Of a DNA stretch of 64,000 bases, positions 46,458 to 54,853 are shown piece by piece. A model generated the notes under the pieces. It was not told the DNA's origin, ran no database searches, and worked only from the letters and a program-made list of their open reading frames with translations. A program made the position numbers and the translations under genes. How positions within the stretch are numbered: the first letter of the stretch is position 1; each line of letters starts with the position of its first letter. The DNA is from Rhynchopus euleeides (Eukaryota; Euglenozoa; Diplonemea; Diplonemida; Diplonemidae). The stretch covers positions 2,046,569 to 2,110,568 of the forward strand of contig OY723249.1 of the NCBI GenBank assembly GCA_963210315.1, given 5' to 3'.

Positions 46458-46589
46458 CTCCAGCAGACCACCCACCCAGGAACCAGCCCAACGCCGCCCA
46501 CACCATCCCCATACGAGTTCATCCTGAAAGAAAAGAAGCAAACCAACAAGGGCCGCCCCCGCATCAAGCAACAACCACTGTCGAGCGAG

Positions 46590-47468
46590 ATGAGGCTGAT
46601 CATCATGGAGGCCACGCAGGAGGCTTTGGGGAACGCACTGTCGAGTTCGTACTGGACGGCTCTGCGCAGGAGCTACGAGAGGTACCGCGAGTTCAGAGAG
46701 GAGTGGTGCAGGGGGGAGGGCCGCACACTACGACACGAGGAGGGGATCACCCTGTGGATCACACACCTGCGGCTCAACGGACTGTCCGCCCCATCGGCGC
46801 TGCAATACCTGGGCAACATCATCGCGAGCCTGCGCCGCTTCGAGTCGTGGGAACAGGAAGGACACGTGCTACGGGACTTCAAGCGAAGCTTGTGCCGCAG
46901 CGGGGCATTGAAGCCAGCACAACAGGCGCACCCCGCGACTCAAGAACAGGCAGCACAGGCAGTGGCTCAGGAACCGCGGCCGCTGGTGCGTCTGGCCGTC
47001 GCAATGATGTGGCACGGGGCGGCGAGAGCGTCGGATGTGCAACGATTGTCAACGCGGGACATCCAGACGGAAGCAAAGTCAGACCAGATCACCATCGTGT
47101 GGACCACCACGAAGTCGGACCCCTTCCAGCTGGGGAAGACAACGGGTATGTCACTGCCACCGGAGATGCTGAAGATCCTGCGGAGCCGTATGAAAGAGCT
47201 AAAGACAGAAGGGAGCCTGTTTCCCCCGAGCGTGACATACCGATGCATCGCGGCGGCGGTGAAAAGGGTGGATGCCCGATTGACGCCGCACTCCCTCCGG
47301 AGGGGGGCCCTCCACCATCTGGCACGCAACGGGGTGCCAGTCGAGAAGCTGATGATGCTGTCGCGACATGCGACCCCCGACGCGGTGTTTCGATACATAC
47401 CAGCAGCAACGACACAGCGTGTGGCAGACACAGCGGCACTGTCCAAAGAGCTGGCCAAGAACGCGTGA
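46590..47468 (+). CDS. Tyrosine recombinase of the VIPER-like element
   Basis: 292 residues, in the same frame as gag and separated from it by one stop and 132 nt. An N-terminal helical core-binding-like domain (SSYWTALRRSYERYREF) precedes the catalytic domain. The expected active-site residues are all present: Arg146 (GAARASD), Lys175 (TTTKSDPF), His234 and Arg237 (HSLRRGAL), His260 (LSRHAT) and the nucleophile Tyr269 (FRYIP). In this retroelement class the recombinase inserts circular double-stranded cDNA by strand exchange, leaving no target duplication. The complete set of catalytic residues suggests a functional enzyme. Confidence 0.93.
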   Translation: MRLIIMEATQEALGNALSSSYWTALRRSYERYREFREEWCRGEGRTLRHEEGITLWITHLRLNGLSAPSALQYLGNIIASLRRFESWEQEGHVLRDFKRSLCRSGALKPAQQAHPATQEQAAQAVAQEPRPLVRLAVAMMWHGAARASDVQRLSTRDIQTEAKSDQITIVWTTTKSDPFQLGKTTGMSLPPEMLKILRSRMKELKTEGSLFPPSVTYRCIAAAVKRVDARLTPHSLRRGALHHLARNGVPVEKLMMLSRHATPDAVFRYIPAATTQRVADTAALSKELAKNA

Positions 47469-49396
47469 GACACAGGGGTCCAGAGTTTAGCACACATTTC
47501 CCGTACAAAAGGAGGCGAGACATCACACGTGAACTACGACGGTATGACTACCCGACAGGGGGCAGCGCAGCAGGGGTCGGTGGAGGAAAGGACGGTACCG
47601 GCGCGGGGCCCGGGCCGACTCACAACGATGACCCGACACGCGCAGGGGATCCAGCCGCACAGCCGAGAGAGCGCCCAAAGACATACCACAGGCCTCAGCT
47701 CTCCATCCAAGTATACCAACCTCCTGAAGAAAACGACAGCTCCGACGACACGGCGGACACCGACTCAGAACACGGACCGGGCATAGACGCCGATCTCTAC
47801 GGGGAGAGTGTCGGCGTGCACCACAAAGGACATATCGTGCGACCTGCCCATGAAAGGCAAGACCCATCTGAAGACGACCGCCTTGCTCCGATCTGCGACA
47901 CGCGCCTCAACCTGGCGCGACTCCGCGAGCTGGACTCCAACGAGGAACTGCGAGACGTGTTGGACCTCATTACAGACCCCGAAGCCTTCAGAAATGCGTT
48001 GCTCCCCGGAGCACGCGACCACTTCAGGAACAAGTGGAGGATGATATCACGCCATACATTGAAACATGTCGACGACCTCATCGCCTACGGCGTTATCGCT
48101 ATAGCCTGTACTCATGCGATACTCACCTTACCAGCCTTTACCGTGCCGAAGAAGTCAGGGGGGACACGCTTCATCGTCGACGCACGTACTCTGAACTCGT
48201 ACATGGCGCGACCGCCAGACATGAGATTGGACGACATCCTGGAGGTGACGCGCCGCATCGCTGAGTCAACTTGGGTTGTGCTCGCTGACGCGAGGAGCTG
48301 GTTCTACCAGTTTCCGGTGGAGGAGGAGATCCAGCGCTACTTCGGAATCCGCTTCGGGGACAAGCGGGACGAATTTGTGCCAGCGTTTCTGTCGGTGATG
48401 TGCATGGGGTGGTCACACTCACCAGCAATTGCCAACCGGAGTGCGAGGGTGCTCCTCCCTCCAAGAGACGGCATCGTCTGGATAGACAATTTTGTGGTCA
48501 CAGCCGAGACACTGGACGAGGTGCAGGCGAAGTACAGGGTCTTCCGCGAAAGGTGCGACTACGTCAACGCGACCCTGAACCTCGACGATGCCGACCACGG
48601 GATGCCGACGCAACGTTTCTGCACGTTCGGGATCCAGTTTGACCTGGTGGAGCACAGATTCCGCATGGACCCTGCATGGGTGGCGAAGGTGGCACAGCGG
48701 GAGGAGCTGGCGGAGACGTTGGAGGGAACAACAACGCCGCGGAGGGCCTTCCGCATCTTCGGATCCATCGTCTGGCAGTCATACGTCATGCGCGCGCCAC
48801 TGTGTTTCGCTCCCGCAATCCTCTCTTTCGTCCGGCGCCTAGGACGCCGGGCGCACGACAACAACGCGGCGTGGGATGTCAACACACGAGTGCCGAACTC
48901 AGTGATCCGGGAGACAGCAGCACGGATGGAGTTCATGCGCGATAACAATTGGCACCACCAGGCAGACCCAACATCGCGGGCAACGCTGTGGTCCGACGCG
49001 TCATCGACGGAGTGGGCGGCGATACTCGAACTGGGAGAGGAGACGGTCACACAAGGGGTGTTCACCGGGGCAGATCGGGATGCGCACATCTTCCTGAAGG
49101 AGGCCTTCGCCGTGTGGCAAGGGCTACGCATCATCAACTCACAGGACATCGCTGTGACGTGCAACATCGACAACCTCCCCCTAGTATTTTGCATGCGGCG
49201 AGGGCACTGCGCGAACCACAGAGGCAACCTGCTACTGCAGCGCATATTCCTCGTGGCACGGACGAAGCGACTGCGGCTCAACCCCCAGTGGGTGCCAACC
49301 GACGAGCAGCGGGCTGACACCTACACGCGCGGAACACGAGCCGAACGGGCAATCCGCCTCGAGCCAGCACATATACCAACACGCAGCACCACGTAA
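47243..49396 (+). CDS. Reverse transcriptase-RNase H of the VIPER-like element
   Basis: 717 residues from the first in-frame ATG upstream of the domain; the frame is open back to 46454, and the next ATG downstream is at 48041, just inside the RT domain. It overlaps the recombinase by 226 nt in another frame. RT motifs: PAFTVPKKSGGTRFIVDART (residues 297-316), motif A LADARSWFYQF with Asp349, MGWSHSPAI, and motif C reading VWIDNFVV (Asp415, Asn416) instead of the usual xDD. The C-terminal RNase H has the four acidic residues: Asp585 (LWSDASSTEW), Glu620 (LKEAFAVW), Asp643 (CNIDNLPLV) and Asp692 (DEQRADTYTR), in the arrangement typical of DIRS-type elements. The N-terminal 260 residues are low complexity and may not be translated. 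Start and expression mode are uncertain. Confidence 0.85.
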   Translation: MHRGGGEKGGCPIDAALPPEGGPPPSGTQRGASREADDAVATCDPRRGVSIHTSSNDTACGRHSGTVQRAGQERVRHRGPEFSTHFPYKRRRDITRELRRYDYPTGGSAAGVGGGKDGTGAGPGPTHNDDPTRAGDPAAQPRERPKTYHRPQLSIQVYQPPEENDSSDDTADTDSEHGPGIDADLYGESVGVHHKGHIVRPAHERQDPSEDDRLAPICDTRLNLARLRELDSNEELRDVLDLITDPEAFRNALLPGARDHFRNKWRMISRHTLKHVDDLIAYGVIAIACTHAILTLPAFTVPKKSGGTRFIVDARTLNSYMARPPDMRLDDILEVTRRIAESTWVVLADARSWFYQFPVEEEIQRYFGIRFGDKRDEFVPAFLSVMCMGWSHSPAIANRSARVLLPPRDGIVWIDNFVVTAETLDEVQAKYRVFRERCDYVNATLNLDDADHGMPTQRFCTFGIQFDLVEHRFRMDPAWVAKVAQREELAETLEGTTTPRRAFRIFGSIVWQSYVMRAPLCFAPAILSFVRRLGRRAHDNNAAWDVNTRVPNSVIRETAARMEFMRDNNWHHQADPTSRATLWSDASSTEWAAILELGEETVTQGVFTGADRDAHIFLKEAFAVWQGLRIINSQDIAVTCNIDNLPLVFCMRRGHCANHRGNLLLQRIFLVARTKRLRLNPQWVPTDEQRADTYTRGTRAERAIRLEPAHIPTRSTT

Positions 49397-49655
49397 CCCG
49401 CACTCGGCACCGTATGATTACATGACCAACCGGTGCGCGAGCACGTCCCTCCGGAAGAGGGTCCTGGGTGTGGAAGCGTCAACGCATCAAACGAAGTATC
49501 AACAGTAGAGAAAGAGCGGCAGAGTTGAAGTGACACTTTTGTTTCCTGTCTTCAGGGTTCCATCGTCTCCCGTCCCGCGGGGTGCTTTATTGGTGGGCAC
49601 TCACCATCATCTTGTCCTCCCCACACCGCACGACCACACCATCGTAACACCCACC

Positions 49656-49657
49656 AG
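49656..49657 (+). other. Candidate spliced-leader acceptor
   Basis: AG in CACCCACCAG, 22 nt before the ATG at 49680, with no ATG between. An alternative acceptor is TTTCCTGTCTTCAG ending 49555. Confidence 0.4.
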
Positions 49658-49679
49658 GAGCTGTGGGCCTGCCGGGCCC

Positions 49680-52600
49680 ATGAGCTATGGGGCGCGCCCA
49701 CGCGGCACGCCTCACAACAGGAAGGTCCTGCTGCGGGAGGACTCAACGGGGAGCCACGCGACGGAGCGTGAGATAGAACGCGCCCTGGCGCGGGAGCAGG
49801 ACCGCCATGCCCGCCAGCACCGCCGGGATTCGGGGAGAACCCGAAGCGCGCACGACAGCCGCTCCCGCAGCGCCCCGAAATACACATCAGGGGCTGAGCG
49901 GGAACACTACTCATCCATGCCCCGCTACGCCTCTGATCGCGAGAGGGACCGTGATGGGTACCACAGCCGCTCCTCCTCCTTCGTATGTAGCTGGGTTCAC
50001 ACTCAAGACACAAAGGACTCGTGGCGGCCTTCGTTATATCCTGCAGCCGTGCACTCGCAGGAACTGTGCATGCAATCAAAGAACGCAACTCCAGGCCGTT
50101 TCCTTCAATGTAGCACCCCGCCAGGATAACTCTGTTGCCACGCTCTCCCCACAACACTACGGCACACAACAGGGGCGCAACGAAGGGTGGCGCGACGCCC
50201 CCCCCGCCCACCGATCACCGCACCGACGAGCCTCCGGCGAACGGGACCCCTCCCGTGACTACTACACCTCCTCCCGACAGCAGCGGGGGGACCGCTACGG
50301 GTCCCGGCACAGCCACACCAACTCCGAGGCAGTATGTCCCATGCCTACCACCACCACCACCACCCTGAGCAAACTGCCTGAGCAGCTCCGCTGCGGGGCT
50401 TGGGTGTTCTCGGTTGGCTTGTCTTGCCCAGTCAGGAGACCCCGCCCCCACTTGCCGTCGGGGCAGGGGTGGAAGGGGAGTCACACCCCCGCCCCGCCAC
50501 CCACCCTCCCTCTGCACAGAGATCCTCCAGCACGGCAGGGGGGCTGAGCTGGCGGGAGAAGCTGGCACGCCTGCAGGAGGGGGCGGGGCACCGCAGCCCT
50601 TCGCCGTCATTCGGGGCGGAGAGGGCGCAGAGGGAGCGGGGGTCCTCCTCGCGCAGCGTCGACAAGCTCCTCGAAACGCTGCGCAAGGAGAGGGAGCAGG
50701 GCACGCGGATCCGACTCGGGAGCCGCGTCGCACGCGGCTCCGACGCGCCGTCGCCGCAGCGCGCACACCGTGGGGAGGGGCGCAGGCACAGTGCGGCTGC
50801 GCAGAACGACTGGCGCCCTGCGTCGGTATCGGCGCCGCCCGAGCGTGAGCCTGCGTACTCATCTGTGTCGCGCAACGGGGTGGGTCGGCGGAATGGCGCG
50901 AGCCCTGCCCCCACCGCGTCCTCCTCTGGCCTGTCTGAGGATGAGTACGCACGCCTGAAGCAGCGCAACAAGGAGTGGAAGGAGGCGCTGCAGCGGCGGG
51001 CAGAAGGGCAGGGCGTGCGGCAGGCGGAGCTCCTGGACGTGCGCCGCCCGCACGCCGCCGACATGCAGCCCGAGGCGTCCCCGACGCACACAGAGGCGCA
51101 GGATGAGGGGAAGGGAGCGGAGCTCAGACACCCCAGCAGGGTGTCGCTGTGGAAGGTATGCCGGCGGCGAATTGGGGAGCGATGGGGAGGGGGGGGGAGT
51201 GGGGTTATATTCTTTGCGTTCCTTCTCTTTGGAGGGCGGCCCGCCACCACTCCCCCCGGCGGTGCAGGTGGTTGTCAACCGGAAGGGTACGGGGAGCCAG
51301 GTGTTCCGCATGCACCCCGAGGACACCATCGCGAAGCTGAAGCAGCGCATCCAGCGCGGCGGCAGCCTTCCCGTGTCGCGCCAGGTTCTCTGCTGCGACT
51401 CGAGGCCTGTTGACGACACGCAGGCGCTGCAGAACCTGCAGCCGTCGGCGCGCAGCCTCCAGACCCCGCCGGCTGCCGAAGTCCCGACGCTTACGCTGGA
51501 CCTGCGCGAGCTCCCCTCTGTTGTCGAATCCCTTCAGCCGCAGGCGGGTTACCGTGGGTTCAACGTATGCACGGTTGGGCTGCGGGGGGGTTGCGGGTTG
51601 TCTCTGTATCAAGCCCCTTTTCCTGAATTTGTGATAAGATCCGGCAAGAAAATGTTGATCCCACCCCGGTGGCCGTTGTTGTTGCGGGGCTTCTCCCTTC
51701 GGCAGCAGTGCATTCCCACCACCCCTCCCTCCGCAGACTTCGATGTCGAGCGGGTCGTCTGCGCCTGCGCCTGCTGACGTGCCCATCCCTGTGGTGTCTG
51801 TGCAGGACACCGCGGTGGCAGACGAGGGCTTCGAAATGGCGTCTGAATCCGACGATGATGTCGAGATCACCATCGCCACCGGCGACTGGAGCGGCACCGT
51901 GTCGAGCGACCCGGAGACTGTGGAAGTGCGGTGGCACATGGTGTCCCGACAGACAGGCACCCCACACGCCTACACCGGTATGCAGTCGCCTGCCTTCACG
52001 GGGCGTGCTTTCTGCTGCCGACAAGCCCCTGCCTTGATAATTGCAGCATCGCACAAAACGCTCTTTCTCTCTCTCTCTCCCCCCACCCCCACCCTCCCCA
52101 TCACCCACAGGCGTGCAGACTCTGGGGTTCCCTGGTGGCCTTGCGCCTGTCAGCGACCACATCCTGCTCTTTGTGAAGAGGGCAGACGACGGGCCCTGCC
52201 TCGACATCGAGCTGGAGGGCGGGCAGCCTCTCGCCCGCCTGAAGTGGGGCAGCCGCAACGAGCTCGTCGGAAACATGTTCTACGGCAGGGCCCTCGGGCA
52301 CTGCGAGATGCGGTCCGCGCTGGGGCAGGCGCAGCTGCCGCCCTCCCCGCCGCTGTCCCCCACGCCACGCCCGAGGCGCAAATCGCCTGGCACCCTGCTC
52401 CTCTTCCTCCCTGTGGTGATCATGGTGCTGGCTCTGAGCCTCGTGTGGGGTGATGCCCCAGTCACAACCAGCGCAGATGAGTCACTCGCTGCGCTGCAAG
52501 ACCTGCTGTACGACAACTGGCACTATCTGGCGGCAGTCGCCTCACTTATGCTTGTGGGGCAGTTCATCTACCTCGCGCCGCGAAACGCAGTCTCGCTCGC

Positions 52601-52751
52601 AACCTTCATCCTCTCCCTTCTGAAGCGCCTGCTCCTCTTCTTCGTGAAGCAGTTCCGCCTCCTGCTCGGGCACCTTGCAAAATACATCGCATACCTTCTG
52701 CTGGACGAAGGTGTCTCAAAGCCGAAGATCACTGTCGACCCTGCCTCCTAG
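49680..52751 (+). CDS. Ubiquitin-like domain, multi-pass membrane protein (6 exons)
   Basis: Exons are 49680-49982, 50173-50331, 50520-51155, 51268-51564, 51737-51977 and 52111-52751, giving 758 residues. All five donors are GTATG; introns 1-4 are phase 0 and intron 5 is phase 1. Residues 1-365 are Arg/Ser/Glu-rich and disordered, with a predicted helix (LSEDEYARLKQRNKEWKEALQRR). Exon 4 encodes a ubiquitin-like beta-grasp: VVVNRKGTGSQVFRMHPEDTI, then LKQRIQRG and QVLCCDSRPVDD. After an acidic linker come three hydrophobic segments at about 638-657 (LLLFLPVVIMVLALSLVW), 684-702 and 706-726. The arrangement, a cytosolic ubiquitin-like domain followed by C-terminal membrane helices, recalls ER membrane proteins such as HERP-type factors, but no orthologue is recognised and that comparison is only structural. 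Confidence 0.78.
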
Positions 52752-54829
52752 AAAATCCTCGAGGCGCTGGGGGAGGGGGTGTCGTACTTTTGTTCAGAAA
52801 TCGCAGGTCAGGGTGTGGGGGTGGGTGGGTGGGGGCTTCCGGCGGTGTGTTCGGGAGGCTCGTTTAGAGGGCCTTCTGTGTCTGGGTGGTGGCGGTGGGT
52901 GAATAGTTACCCCCCTCCGCACCCCCCACCCACCCTTCCCCTTACCACCCCCGATTCCTCCCTTCTGGGTTTGCAGTGCAGTTTTTAGTCAAAACATGTA
53001 TTACGATCGCTAGTTCGTTTTGTATTGGGGGGTGGGGGGTTTTACCAACCGGGTTAACATTTCGCCACACGGGTATACACACGCGAGTCTATTATACTTT
53101 GCAGCAATGGAGGGCACACCCGATCACCCTCTTGACATGATCACTCCATGCTGTAAAGATACACACACACATACACCGGGTGGGCTAGGACCCGTGCAGG
53201 GTTACCCCACCTAAAAAGTGATCAACACACACATACACCCACCTTTTCCAAGTGCATCTTTCTTTGAACGGTGCCCCGTGCTTTTTTCTTAGACTCACTC
53301 AACGTGGAACGTGGGTGGAAAGGAAAGTGTCGCTTTGCCAAGACTCACTCACTCACACCTGTGCCCTGCGCTCCTCACCTTCACACAGTCGAGGGGGGGT
53401 TGTGGACGCTTCAACGCATAAATCAAATTCAAAGGTGAGGGGGTTGGGAGTCCATTTTTTGGCAGCGAAGCTTCTCCCCCCCCGCCCCCCCGCCCTCCTT
53501 GCAAACGCTTTTGCAAGGCCTTCTTCACCCCCCCCCCCCTCACCACTTCCAGCATACCTATCTCCGCCCTCCTTGTCTGTCCACCCTTTTTTCTGGCCCC
53601 CACCTCTCCTGCTGTATTTACTTTTCGCTTGTTCATCTTTTGCCCACACCGCCGCTCGCCCTCACACCCCTCGCCCCGCCCTCTTTGTTCCCACCGCCCC
53701 CTTCATCTTGCATATAGTGCGTTCCCTGCTTCTGAATGCTGCAGAATGGTTGTGTGTGTGTGCGTATCGGCTACGTCTCGGATGGGTGTCGACCCTGCAC
53801 GGATCTTGTCCCAGTTGTGCGTTCCTCAGATGGAAGTTTCCAACTGGTTGCCACACGTCGTCAAAATCCCGTCTGTGCGGGGCACATGAGTGGGGCATGG
53901 CATGCCCTGCCGATAACATCCTTTGCTCGAGATCAGGAGCCATTGTGAACGCAACCAATCGAGATGCATTGAGGGGGGTGGGGTTGCGTGGGGGGGCACC
54001 GCCGAGGCAAACGAAGAAGACCAGCATATCACGCAGTGCGGATCGGAAGCAAATTGGGATTGGGGAGGGCTTGCGTGGGGGGGGGCACCGCCACACATGT
54101 GCGCAGAGAAACACGATTAAAATAGCCACCGGTGCTTCTTGTGTTGCTCTCTGTTTCACGAGCCATGTTTCATTTCAGCTCTTGAGAGCATTCTGCCCTT
54201 GCGTGGACTGCCAGGGAAAGTTGATCCTGTCAATTTGGGTATCCGCGCATAACATGCCCTTCTCCATGTTCGGTGTGTGCACAACTTAACACAGTCAGAC
54301 CTGCCTGACAACGGGGGGTGGTGGTGCAGGCGGCGGGGAGGGCCCCCCGGAGGGGGGGGGAGGGATGGCTATGAATTATAGCAGTGAATATATTCCGAAA
54401 GAAAAGGATGCCCTGCGGGGTCCGCTAAATTCCTCTCAGAATGTAACACCTCGAATCACCACCGAAAGCAGGCCAGGTGTGCCAAGAATGAATCAAATCC
54501 GGGCGGTGGGGGAGGCAGCGGCGGGCTCAACCGAGTGTCAGAAATAAGGCACTAACGCTGGCCTGACGCAACACACGGAGCTCGGAGTGACACCTTCCCC
54601 CCACCCACCACCCCAACGCTCCGTATACTCTGTTTTGTGCGGGCTTCGCCGCACGCCTTGTCACAACCCGTTTATATGTTGCAATACACCGCCAGCACAC
54701 ACACCCCCCTCCCAAACACCTACGACCTCACCGACAGGGGGGCCGTCCGCCCACCCCCCACCCCCCACCCCCTTCCCCAACAGGCATGTCGCGCCCTGCC
54801 ATGCGGGAATCGGGTGTCACTGCGGTGCA
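52752..54829. other. Intergenic stretch, no gene recognised
   Basis: A 345-codon frame (53252-54289) has no motif and a noncoding composition. TTGCGTGGGGGGGCACCGCC-like sequence occurs twice, near 53985 and 54070, about 90 bp apart. C/T-rich tracts dominate 53470-53720 and 54590-54780. Confidence 0.55.
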
Positions 54830-54830
54830 G
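54829..54830 (+). other. Candidate spliced-leader acceptor
   Basis: AG of GCGGTGCAG, 23 nt before the ATG at 54854, with no ATG between. If the stronger pyrimidine-led AG at 54783 were used, a 16-codon upstream frame starting 54786 would precede the gene. Confidence 0.35.
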
Positions 54831-54853
54831 CTGTGACCTCTCCCCCCCATTCC

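Larger units (their letters stand above)
44881..49487 (+). mobile_element. VIPER-like tyrosine-recombinase retrotransposon
   Basis: A 4.6-kb element bounded by a 19-bp direct repeat GTGTGGAAGCGTCAACGCA at 44881-44899 and 49469-49487. It encodes, in order, a gag-like protein, a tyrosine recombinase and a reverse transcriptase with RNase H. DIRS, Ngaro and PAT elements place the recombinase last; recombinase before RT is the arrangement described for VIPER of trypanosomes, which is also about 4.5 kb. There is no integrase, aspartic protease or long LTR. A 5' tandem array (44947-45440) precedes gag. The outer limits are provisional: such elements often have split A-B repeats, and I could not identify a B repeat. 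The element sits in the same orientation as the host genes, between the armadillo gene and the ubiquitin-like gene, and all its frames are intact. Confidence 0.8.

Noticed and set aside
53252..54289. 345-codon + strand frame
   Set aside because: Low-complexity Pro/Ser/His translation of C/T-rich spacer DNA; first codons precede any plausible start and nothing is conserved.
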